DNA from: Methylobacterium gossipiicola
GTDB lineage: Bacteria > Pseudomonadota > Alphaproteobacteria > Rhizobiales > Beijerinckiaceae
DNA: 64,000 nucleotides
NCBI RefSeq assembly: GCF_900113485.1
Contig: NZ_FOPM01000003.1
Span: 1 to 64,000 of the forward strand
Direction of reading: 5' to 3'
Shown: positions 31,677 through 39,576 of the stretch, one piece after another
Numbering within the stretch: position 1 is the stretch's first letter
Layout: every line of letters begins with the position of its first letter
Notes under the pieces: model-generated
Seen by the model: the letters and a program-made list of their open reading frames with translations, nothing else
What the model was told of the DNA's origin: nothing
The model's database searches: none
Made by a program: the position numbers and the translations under genes

Positions 31677-33929
31677 TCAGGCCAGGATTTTATCGATGGT
31701 GATCGGCAATTCGCGGATGCGCTTGCCGGTCGCGTGGAACACCGCATTGGCCACCGCCGCCGCCGTACCGACAATGCCGATTTCGCCCAGGCCCTTCACG
31801 CCCATGGGGTTGGCCTTGTCCTCTTCGTCGACGAAGATCACATCGATGTCGTGGATGTCGGCGTGAACCGGCACGTGATATTCGCCGAGGTTGTGGTTCA
31901 TGAACCGGCCGAGGGTGTGGTCGAGCATCGACTCCTCTTCGAGGGCGGAGCCGATCCCCATGACCACGCCGCCGAGGATCTGACTGCGCGCGGTCTTGGT
32001 GTTGAGGATCTTGCCCGCCGCGATGGCCGAGACCACGCGGGTGACGCGCACCACACCGAGATCCTCGTCGACCTTCACCTCCACGAAGACCGCCGAGTGG
32101 GTGTATCCGGCAAAGCTCTGCGAATGATTCGAATCGGGGCCGGCCGACCCGGTGGCCTCGATTTTATCCATTCCGCCGGCCTTCAGGACCTCGGCGATGG
32201 CGATGCTGCGGCTGGGATCGCCCGCGACGGAGATGTGTCCGTCCTTGAACACGACGCGCTCGAAATCGACGTTGGCGAGGGGCGAATCGTCGAGACGGCG
32301 GGCCAGGGTGAAGACCTGGGCGGCGATCTCGCGGCACGCCTTCATCACGGCGGTGCCGGATGACGCCGCCGTCCACGAGCCGCCCGCGATGGGCGCGTCG
32401 GCGAGCTTCGAGTCGCCGAGCTTCGTCGTCACGTCCTCAATCCGGAGGCCGAGGGCGTCGGCGGCGATCTGGGTCAGGATCGTGTAGGTGCCGGTGCCGA
32501 TGTCGCTGGTCTGGTTGCCGATCACGAGCTTGCCATCGGCGGTGAGCGTCGCCTGGGCGCTCGATTGCTGCATCATCGATTCCCAGATGCCCGTCGCCAT
32601 GCCCCAGCCGACGAGTTCGCGCCCGTCCCGCATGGAGCGGGGCTCGGGGTCGCGGCCCGCCCAGCCGAAGCGCTCGGCCCCCTGTTCGTAGGCGGCTCGC
32701 AGGGATTTCGAGCTGAACGGCTTGTCCTGGGTGCGGTCCTTCTCGGCGTAGTTCCTGAGCCGCAGGGCGATGGGGTCCTGGCCCGTGGCGTGGGCGAGTT
32801 CGTCCATGGCCACTTCGAGGGCGAACACCCCCGTCACGGCGCCGGGCGCCCGCATGTCGGAGGGCGTATAGGTGTCGATCTTGGCGAGTCGGTAATCAAG
32901 GGCGACATTGGGGCAATCGTAGAGAACGCCCGACCAGTTCACCACGACCTCCTGGTAATCCTCGAAGTTCGAGGTGCCGGAGATGGCCTCGTGGCGGATG
33001 GATTGGAGCGCGCCGTCTTCACCGGCCCCGAGGGACACGGTCTGGCGCACGTCGGGCCGGTAGCCGAAGCTGAACATCTGGTCGCGGGTGAGCGTCACGC
33101 GCACGGAGCGTTCGAGGTCGCGGGCGGCCATCACGGCGAGGAACAGCTGGTATTGCGGCCGCAGCCCGGAACCGAAGCCACCGCCGAGATACGGGCTCAT
33201 GACGTGAACGTCGTCCTTCTTCATCCCGAACACGCCGATGATGTAGCCGAGACTGTTCGAGACGCCCTGGATCTTGTCATAGACGGTGATCTTGCCGTCG
33301 CCCTCCCAGACCACCGTCGAAGCATGGGGCTCCATCGGGTTATGGTGCTCGACGGCCATGTGATAGCGACCGTCGAGCTTGATCGGAGCGGCCTCATAGG
33401 CGCCCACGGCATCGCCCCAGGGCTCGGGCGGCGGCTTGATGCCCGAGCGCTTCTTCGGCGGGACGTAGGCTTGATCCTGCAGGGCGGCGAGGTCGGTGTT
33501 CGGCGTCTCCGCTTCGTACGCGACCTTCACCAAGGACGCGGCATGGCGCGCCGTGTCGAAATCCTCCGCCACCACGAGGGCGACGGGCTGGCCGCTGTAG
33601 TGGACCTTATCGTCGTAGAGGGCCCGGAACGGGGAACCGGGGGGCGCCACCTGATCCTGGTAATTGTAGTCGAGCCAGGCCGTGCGCGGCCGGTTCTCGT
33701 GGGTGAGAACCTTCAGAACGCCCGGAACCGCCTCGGCGGCCGCAGTGTCGAGGGCCGTGATGCGGCCGCGCGCGATGGCGCTCGACACCACGTAGCCGTG
33801 GGCAAGGTCGGGCGCGGAGAATTCCCCGGCATACTTCGCCTGACCCGTGACCTTGGCCGGGCCGTCGACCCGGCTGTGGGCGGTGCCGACATAGGTGTCC
33901 GTGCCGGAGGTGTTGATGGAGTTTGCCAT
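31677..33929 (-). CDS. Molybdopterin-binding large subunit, xanthine oxidase family (PaoC-like)
   Basis: A 750-residue subunit that binds the molybdenum cofactor and holds the active site of an aldehyde-oxidising enzyme. Family parts: VDGPAKVTGQAKYAGEF at about 22-38, SGQPVALVVAEDFDTA, the SPYLGGGFGSGLRPQ loop that contacts the cofactor, MRAPGAVTGVFALE with the Arg that lies by the substrate, and the catalytic Glu in GVKGLGEIGIVG near residue 720. The length suits the shorter PaoC/YagR group (three separate genes) more than fused XDH. It is last of the three genes, 10 bp after the FAD subunit. Confidence 0.94.
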   Translation of the reverse strand: MANSINTSGTDTYVGTAHSRVDGPAKVTGQAKYAGEFSAPDLAHGYVVSSAIARGRITALDTAAAEAVPGVLKVLTHENRPRTAWLDYNYQDQVAPPGSPFRALYDDKVHYSGQPVALVVAEDFDTARHAASLVKVAYEAETPNTDLAALQDQAYVPPKKRSGIKPPPEPWGDAVGAYEAAPIKLDGRYHMAVEHHNPMEPHASTVVWEGDGKITVYDKIQGVSNSLGYIIGVFGMKKDDVHVMSPYLGGGFGSGLRPQYQLFLAVMAARDLERSVRVTLTRDQMFSFGYRPDVRQTVSLGAGEDGALQSIRHEAISGTSNFEDYQEVVVNWSGVLYDCPNVALDYRLAKIDTYTPSDMRAPGAVTGVFALEVAMDELAHATGQDPIALRLRNYAEKDRTQDKPFSSKSLRAAYEQGAERFGWAGRDPEPRSMRDGRELVGWGMATGIWESMMQQSSAQATLTADGKLVIGNQTSDIGTGTYTILTQIAADALGLRIEDVTTKLGDSKLADAPIAGGSWTAASSGTAVMKACREIAAQVFTLARRLDDSPLANVDFERVVFKDGHISVAGDPSRSIAIAEVLKAGGMDKIEATGSAGPDSNHSQSFAGYTHSAVFVEVKVDEDLGVVRVTRVVSAIAAGKILNTKTARSQILGGVVMGIGSALEEESMLDHTLGRFMNHNLGEYHVPVHADIHDIDVIFVDEEDKANPMGVKGLGEIGIVGTAAAVANAVFHATGKRIRELPITIDKILA

Positions 33930-33939
33930 GGAAAACCTC

Positions 33940-34950
33940 TCAGGCGATGCGCTTGTCGGACTGCGACTGGGGCGTGCCGGCGGCGGCCTGGGACAGGCCG
34001 CGCATGAGGGCGCGCCGCGTGAGTTCGACCTTGAACGCGTTCTCGGATTGGGGCTGGGCGGCGGCCACGACGATGTTGGCGGCGGCCGTGAAGGTCTCTT
34101 GATTGGCGGGCTTGCCGATCAGGAAGGCTTCGGCCTCGTGGTCGCGCCACGGCTTGTGGGCGACGCCGCCGAGGGCGAAGCGCGCGGCCTGAATGGTGTC
34201 GCCGTCGAGCTTCATCACGGCGGCGACGGAGACGAGGGCGAAGGCGTAGGACAGCCGGTCACGCAGCTTGAGGTAGGTGTGGTGCGGCCCGAAATCTTCG
34301 TCGGGCAGATCGACGGAGAGGACGATCTCCCCGGGTTTCAGGGTGTTGTCCCGCTCCGGATTGTCCCCCGGCAGGCGGTGATAGTCGCCGAACGGGATCG
34401 TGCGCTCACCCTCGGGGCCGGCGACCCGCACGGTGGCGTCGAGGGCGGCGAGTCCCACGCACATGTCGGAGGGGTGGGTGGCGATACAGTTCGGGCTGGT
34501 GCCAAAGATCGCGTGGATGCGGTTGACGCCGCCGATGGCCGGGCAGCCGGAGCCGGGCTGGCGTTTGTTGCAGGGCGTCGCTTCGTCGTAGAAATAGTAG
34601 CACCGGGTGCGCTGGTTGAGGTTGCCGCCGGTGGTGGCGGCGTTGCGCAACTGGCCCGAGGCCCCGGCCAGGATCGCGCTGGCCAGCAGCGGATAGCGCG
34701 CCTTGACCGTGTCGTCGTACGCCACCGTGGAATTGGTCACGAGGGCGCCGATGCTCAGCCCCCCGTCGCGCGCCTCGATGGTGTTGAGGGGCAACCGGGT
34801 GATGTCGACGAGGCGGCCGGGCCGCTCGACGTTGTATTTCATCAGGTCGACGAGGTTGGTGCCCCCGGCGATGAAGCGGGCGTCGCCCCCCGCCATGGCC
34901 TTCACGGCGTCGGCGACGGTCTCGGGCCGGACGTAATCGAAGCGGTTCAT
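33940..34950 (-). CDS. FAD-binding subunit with extra [4Fe-4S] site (PaoB-like)
   Basis: A 336-residue flavoprotein subunit of the CO dehydrogenase/xanthine oxidase medium-chain type. The FAD segments are RFIAGGTNLVDLMKYN (25-40) and ATTGGNLNQRTRC (105-117). Four cysteines at 117, 127, 136 and 155 have the same spacing as the [4Fe-4S] ligands of E. coli PaoB, so this subunit likely carries that added cluster, which marks the periplasmic aldehyde oxidoreductase PaoABC. The C-terminal domain (about 215-320) is the CO dehydrogenase flavoprotein type. Its first bases overlap the stop of the Fe-S subunit gene (34947-34950). Confidence 0.93.
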   Translation of the reverse strand: MNRFDYVRPETVADAVKAMAGGDARFIAGGTNLVDLMKYNVERPGRLVDITRLPLNTIEARDGGLSIGALVTNSTVAYDDTVKARYPLLASAILAGASGQLRNAATTGGNLNQRTRCYYFYDEATPCNKRQPGSGCPAIGGVNRIHAIFGTSPNCIATHPSDMCVGLAALDATVRVAGPEGERTIPFGDYHRLPGDNPERDNTLKPGEIVLSVDLPDEDFGPHHTYLKLRDRLSYAFALVSVAAVMKLDGDTIQAARFALGGVAHKPWRDHEAEAFLIGKPANQETFTAAANIVVAAAQPQSENAFKVELTRRALMRGLSQAAAGTPQSQSDKRIA

Positions 34951-35453
34951 TTCGCGGCTCCCGACTGCATCACGTCCTCAATGGCGTCGACGATGTTGGT
35001 GTAGGCGCCGCAGCGGCAGATGTTGCCGCTCATGGCCTCGCGGATCTCCTCGCGCGAACGGGCGTGACCCTCGGCCATCATGCCGACGGCCGAGCAGAGC
35101 TGGCCGGGCGTGCAGTAGCCGCACTGGAACGCGTCGTGCTCGACGAAGGCGGCCTGGAGCGGGTGCAAACCGGCCTCCTCGGCCAAGCCCTCTACGGTGG
35201 TGATGCTCGCCCCGTCCTTCATCACGGCCAGCGCCAGGCAGGAATTGATGCGCACCCCATCGACCAGCACCGTGCAGGCGCCGCATTGTCCGTGATCGCA
35301 GCCCTTCTTGGTGCCCGTGAGGTCGAGGGTCTCGCGCAGGAGGTCGAGGAGGGTGGTCCAGGGTGCGACGTCGAGGGTGCGGGGCTGCCCGTTGATCGTC
35401 AGGCTGATGGCGATGGTGTTCGCAGCGTTGGGCGAGCCGCTTTCGATGAGCAT
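34947..35453 (-). CDS. [2Fe-2S] subunit of a molybdenum hydroxylase (PaoA-like)
   Basis: A 168-residue subunit that passes electrons from the molybdenum site. The plant-type ferredoxin domain has CDHGQCGACTVLVDG and NSCLAL (about 52-75), and the all-helical domain has CGYCTPGQ and CRCGAY (about 110-152), giving two [2Fe-2S] clusters. The start at 35453 leaves a short N-terminus with no twin-arginine signal, whereas E. coli PaoA has one, so the complex is predicted to stay in the cytoplasm. It heads the operon; a weak stress-type promoter match is at 35568-35592. Confidence 0.94.
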   Translation of the reverse strand: MLIESGSPNAANTIAISLTINGQPRTLDVAPWTTLLDLLRETLDLTGTKKGCDHGQCGACTVLVDGVRINSCLALAVMKDGASITTVEGLAEEAGLHPLQAAFVEHDAFQCGYCTPGQLCSAVGMMAEGHARSREEIREAMSGNICRCGAYTNIVDAIEDVMQSGAAK

Positions 35454-35567
35454 GGCGTTGTGTCCGTGGCGGGAGCGGCGGCCGCGTCAGGGGCGCCGGG
35501 CTTCGGGAATGGCGTCGCGGCGGCGCGGACGGGAAGAATCATCCATCCGCGGCCGGTCGTTCTCGAT

Positions 35568-35592
35568 AACCGTTCCAGACTGAGCCTGTTCC
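35568..35592 (-). promoter_or_regulatory. Weak EcfG-like promoter candidate for the molybdenum hydroxylase operon
   Basis: Minus strand GGAAC (35588-35592), 16-bp spacer, GGTT (35568-35571) where CGTT is expected. Lies 115 bp before the start codon at 35453. Confidence 0.25.
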
Positions 35593-35660
35593 CTCACGCG
35601 GGTTTGCGCGCCTCCGGCACCTCGGCTAACCCAGGGGCTCTCCAAGCCGAAGGACGCCCG

Positions 35661-37049
35661 ATGGCCGCGCTCGCCCCCGTTCTCAACGACATCGACCGCG
35701 ATCTCGACAACGCCCTGGAGCGCCTGTTCGCGTTCCTGCGCATCCCCTCCGTCTCCACCGATCCCGCCTATGCCGGCCATTGCCGCGAGGCGGCGCAGTG
35801 GCTGGAGGGGACACTCACGGCCCTCGGCTTCGAGACCGGCATCCACGAGACCTCGCTGCACCCGGTGGTGCTGGCCCATGCGCCGAAGCCCGGCACGCCG
35901 CACGTGCTGTTCTATGGCCATTACGACGTGCAGCCCGTGGACCCCCTGAACCTGTGGGAGACGCCCCCGTTCGAGCCGCGTCTCGCGACGAATGCCCAGG
36001 GCGAGCGGGAGATCGTCGGGCGCGGAGCCTCCGACGACAAGGGCCAGGTGATGACCTTCATCGAGGCCTGCCGGGCCTGGAAGGCCATGGACGGCGAACT
36101 CCCCTGCGGCGTCACGATCCTCATCGAGGGCGCCGAGGAGAACGGCTCGCAGGGCCTGCCCGAATGGGTCGCGGCGAATCGTGACAAGCTCGGGGCCGAC
36201 ATCGTCCTCGTGTGCGACACCAGCATGTGGAACCCCACCACCCCGGCCATCACCACGTCCCTGCGGGGTCTCGCCTATTTCGAGGTGAAGGTGCGGTGCG
36301 CCGACCGCGACCTGCATTCGGGCTTCTTCGGCGGAGCGGCCCGCAACCCGATCCACATCCTGTCGAAGATCATCGCCGACCTGCACGATGCCGACGGCAA
36401 GGTGGCGCTGCCGGGCTTCTACGAGGGCGTGCGCGAGACGCCGACGGAGATCCTCGAGCAGTGGAAGGGGCTCGATTTCACGGCCGAGAAATTCTTGAGG
36501 CCCATCGGTCTCTCCGAGCCCGCCGGCGAGCGCGGCCGGATGCTCATCGAACTCATCCAGTCGCGCCCCGCCTGCGACGTCAACGGCATCATCGGCGGCT
36601 ATACCGGCGAGGGCACCAAGACGGTGATCGCCGGGGAGGCCAGCGCCAAGATCTCGTTCCGCCTCGTGGACGATCAGGACCCCGAGGTCCTGGCCCGGAC
36701 CTTCGAGGCGTTCGTGCGGGAGCGCATCCCGGCCGACTGCTCCGTGGAGGTCATCTGCTACAAGGGCAGCCGCGCGATCAGTCTGCCGTTCGACATGCCG
36801 GAACTCGACCTCGCCCGTACGGCGCTCGCCGAGGAATGGGGCGTGCCCGCCGTCACCATCGGGGCCGGCGGCTCGATTCCCATCGTGGGCGACTTCAAGC
36901 GGCTCCTCGACCGCAACACCCTGCTCATCGGCTTCGGCCTCGACGACGACCGCATCCACTCGCCCAACGAGAAGTACAGCCTCACCAGCTTCCACAAGGG
37001 CACCCGCTCCTGGGCGCGGATCCTCGCCGCCTTCGGCGCCGTCGCCTGA
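35661..37049 (+). CDS. M20 family dipeptidase (metallopeptidase)
   Basis: A 462-residue cytosolic peptidase of the M20 family (carnosine dipeptidase type) that likely cleaves dipeptides or related amides. Metal-binding motifs are FYGHYDVQPVDP (first His and Asp), GRGASDDKGQV, and IEGAEENGSQGL (Glu pair), with a dimerisation lid domain about 200-350 (FEVKVRCADRDLHSGFFGG). ATG 35661 has GAAGGA 7 bases upstream. It is divergent from the molybdenum operon with about 205 bp between, and followed after 14 bp by the glycosyltransferase cluster in the same direction, so it may be cotranscribed with it. Confidence 0.95.
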   Translation: MAALAPVLNDIDRDLDNALERLFAFLRIPSVSTDPAYAGHCREAAQWLEGTLTALGFETGIHETSLHPVVLAHAPKPGTPHVLFYGHYDVQPVDPLNLWETPPFEPRLATNAQGEREIVGRGASDDKGQVMTFIEACRAWKAMDGELPCGVTILIEGAEENGSQGLPEWVAANRDKLGADIVLVCDTSMWNPTTPAITTSLRGLAYFEVKVRCADRDLHSGFFGGAARNPIHILSKIIADLHDADGKVALPGFYEGVRETPTEILEQWKGLDFTAEKFLRPIGLSEPAGERGRMLIELIQSRPACDVNGIIGGYTGEGTKTVIAGEASAKISFRLVDDQDPEVLARTFEAFVRERIPADCSVEVICYKGSRAISLPFDMPELDLARTALAEEWGVPAVTIGAGGSIPIVGDFKRLLDRNTLLIGFGLDDDRIHSPNEKYSLTSFHKGTRSWARILAAFGAVA

Positions 37050-37063
37050 GGGCGCCGCCGCGC

Positions 37064-37735
37064 GTGACGCAGACCCCTGAACGAAACACCGCCGGGCAGC
37101 TCTTCACGGTGACGGAGGGCCTGTTCGTCGCCTGCTATCCGCTCTCGACCGCCCTGCCGATCCCCCTCGGCGTGGCGGGCGGCGATCTCTTGACCTGGGC
37201 CTTCTGCGGCCTCGGCCGAGGTGGGCAGACCCCGGCGGTCCTCCTGGTGTTCACGGCGGCGGGCCCACCCGACCGCCTTGGCGTCGCGACGCATTTTCAT
37301 GAACTCGACGTGGCGTTCTCGCCGCCCGCGCCCGTCGCGACCCTCGATCCGGCGGCCTGGACCGCCCTGTGTCCCGCCATCCTCGGCGCCCTGCGGCCCG
37401 CGACCCTCGACACCTTGGCGGGGCTGCTGCCGCATCTGGGGGGCGCCCTCTCGGGGCTCGCCGAACCCCATGAGGGTCCTGTGGGTCCGGTCCTCGCCGT
37501 GACGGGGGAGGCCGAAGCCAACCTCACGGGAGCGGGCGTTCCGGATTACCTGCTGCTGCGGGCAGGCGGCCTCTGGCGCGGCTGCCACGTCGTACGAGCC
37601 CATCGCACCTTCGGCGCCGAGCCCCGGACCCGCCTCGACCTCACGCGGGTCTGGGGCGAGCCCGCCCGCAGTCCGACGGACGCCGCCCTGCTGGTTCGAT
37701 CCGGCGACATCGCCGCCGCCAGGGTGGCGCCATGA
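37064..37735 (+). CDS. Unknown protein, first gene of a glycosyltransferase cluster
   Basis: A 223-residue protein with no recognised domain. It has no signal peptide and no transmembrane helix; the N-terminal two thirds are Ala/Leu/Gly-rich with VTEGLFVACYPLS and the segment VATHFHELDVAF (HxxE pattern), and the C-terminal third includes PDYLLLRAGGLWRGCHVVRAH. GTG 37064 follows the M20 gene by 14 bp; its last four bases overlap the next ATG. Overlap with a large glycosyltransferase and no upstream promoter space argue for a common function. The strong GC3 bias fits real coding. I would not guess a catalytic role. Confidence 0.75.
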   Translation: MTQTPERNTAGQLFTVTEGLFVACYPLSTALPIPLGVAGGDLLTWAFCGLGRGGQTPAVLLVFTAAGPPDRLGVATHFHELDVAFSPPAPVATLDPAAWTALCPAILGALRPATLDTLAGLLPHLGGALSGLAEPHEGPVGPVLAVTGEAEANLTGAGVPDYLLLRAGGLWRGCHVVRAHRTFGAEPRTRLDLTRVWGEPARSPTDAALLVRSGDIAAARVAP

Positions 37736-39576
37736 CCCGCCCGACCGTCCTCGTCATCGCACCGATGCCGGCCTTTCCCACCAGCGCCGGCAACCGACGC
37801 CGCCTCGTCGCCACCTGCGACGCGCTGGCGCGGGGGGGCTTTGCCGTCGATCTCGCGTATTTCGCCCATGAGGATCAGATCTACCGCCGCTTCGGCCAGC
37901 ATCCGCCCACCGACGCGGCGGCCATGGCAGGCGCCTTCCAGCGCACCTTCCGGATCGAGCCGCGCGCGGCGATCCCCCTGAAGACCCGCGCCCGGCATTT
38001 CGGCCTCGACGATTGGTGTCCCGACGAGGTCGTGGAGTTCGTGGCGTGGTACGGCGCGACCTATCCGAAGACCCGCATCGTCCTCGTGAACTACGTGTTC
38101 CTGTCGCGCTGCCTCGCGGCGGTACCACCCGGAACCCTCACCCTCATCGACACCCACGACCGCTTCGCCGACCGGCAGGCCCAGTACCGCCCGTTCCGGG
38201 CCGAGCCGAATTTCTTCTACACCGATACGAGGAGCGAGGCCGAGGGACTCGACCGGGCCGACATCGTGCTGGCGATCCAGGCGGAGGAGGCACGCTATTT
38301 CGAAAGCCTCACCCGCGCGCGGGTCCATCTCCTGCCGCCGCATTTCCCGTCGCGGCGGCCGTTCCGGGCGCCCGGACGCCTCGCCCGCATCGGCTTCCTC
38401 GGCCACGGCAACGATCCGAATCTGTTCTCCATCGGCCGCTTCATCGAGGTCTGGAGCGCCGACTGGACACCGGACCGGCCGACCCTCGTGGTCGCGGGCG
38501 AGATCTGCACCGGCCTCGGCGCGACACCGCGTCCGGGCGTCGAACGCGCCGGCTACGTCGCGTGCCTGGAGGATTTCTACGACCGCGTCGACCTCGTGGT
38601 CGCCCCGATGCTCATGGGCAGCGGCCTGAAGATGAAGGTCGCCGAGGCCCTGTGCTTCGGCCTGCCGGTCGTCGGCACCCGGATCGGCTTCGAGGGATTT
38701 TCGCCCGTCGCCCGAGCCCATCGTTGCGAGACCGTGGCCGAGGTCAAAGCCATGCTGCTGGAAATGTCGGGCGATGCCCATGGGCTGGCAGCGCTCACGG
38801 AAGTCTGCGCCGATCTATTTGCCGGCTACAACGAAGTCACCCGGTCCGCCGAAACGTCGCTCCTCGCCCTTCTACGCGAGCATGTCGGGGCCGACCTGGC
38901 CGGCGAGTCGCAGGCTTCACCGGACATCCGCGAGGAGCCTGTCCGGACGACGATTTTGCCCGGTGGCCGCCTGACCCGCGTCACCGGCCTCGTGTCGTCC
39001 GAGCGCGACAGTCCCGAACATGGTCTCCTCGTCGCCACCGCGCGGAACCCGCCGCCGGGGTCCGGTCCCTATGCCCCGGAGCGGCGACGTTGGTTCGCAC
39101 GCGCCGGTACGGACATGGGTTCAGCGGGCGATGGCGGCGTCATCGATGCCGAAATCGTCCTGTCCCCCGAATGGGTTCGGGGTCGCACACTGCCGCCGGC
39201 CCTGCGCGCCACCCTGGCGCGGGAGATCGTCGGGGCCGTGCCCGATTGGGAGGCGCGGGCGAGCCTCGTCGGAGGGGGCTCCGGCCATATCACCCTCGCT
39301 TTGGCCCTGCCGAGCCACCTCGTGACCGGCCGGCATCCGGGCGCCGCCTTCCTCCTCGGCCCCGAGACCGTCACGGAAGTGACGCTCGGCACCGCGACAC
39401 CGTTGAGCCTCACGCAAGCTCTCCCCTTCGTGAGCCGAACCCGTACGGACCTCGCCCCCGTGCCGGCGAGCCTCACCCTCGACGGCGCCGATGTGCCGGC
39501 GGATGACTGCGTGCTCCTCGTCCTGCACGACGATCTCATCGGCCGGGTCGCCCTGCCCCTCGGACCCCGCGCATGA
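37732..39576 (+). CDS. Glycosyltransferase (GT4-like) with unknown C-terminal domain
   Basis: A 614-residue cytosolic protein. Residues 1-380 form a GT-B transferase: VLVIAPMPAFPTSAGNRRRL opens the first Rossmann fold, VDLVVAPMLMGSGLKMKVAEALCFGLPVVGT (about residues 282-313) is the donor-site region with the GxxxKxxE pattern, and a Glu there fits the EX7E motif. Residues 400-614 form a second part, beta-rich with no family I recognise (VVDAEIVLSPEWVRG-like stretch and ITLALALPSHLVTG). The donor and acceptor sugars are unknown. It is translationally coupled to both neighbours by 4-bp overlaps. Confidence 0.85.
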   Translation: MTRPTVLVIAPMPAFPTSAGNRRRLVATCDALARGGFAVDLAYFAHEDQIYRRFGQHPPTDAAAMAGAFQRTFRIEPRAAIPLKTRARHFGLDDWCPDEVVEFVAWYGATYPKTRIVLVNYVFLSRCLAAVPPGTLTLIDTHDRFADRQAQYRPFRAEPNFFYTDTRSEAEGLDRADIVLAIQAEEARYFESLTRARVHLLPPHFPSRRPFRAPGRLARIGFLGHGNDPNLFSIGRFIEVWSADWTPDRPTLVVAGEICTGLGATPRPGVERAGYVACLEDFYDRVDLVVAPMLMGSGLKMKVAEALCFGLPVVGTRIGFEGFSPVARAHRCETVAEVKAMLLEMSGDAHGLAALTEVCADLFAGYNEVTRSAETSLLALLREHVGADLAGESQASPDIREEPVRTTILPGGRLTRVTGLVSSERDSPEHGLLVATARNPPPGSGPYAPERRRWFARAGTDMGSAGDGGVIDAEIVLSPEWVRGRTLPPALRATLAREIVGAVPDWEARASLVGGGSGHITLALALPSHLVTGRHPGAAFLLGPETVTEVTLGTATPLSLTQALPFVSRTRTDLAPVPASLTLDGADVPADDCVLLVLHDDLIGRVALPLGPRA

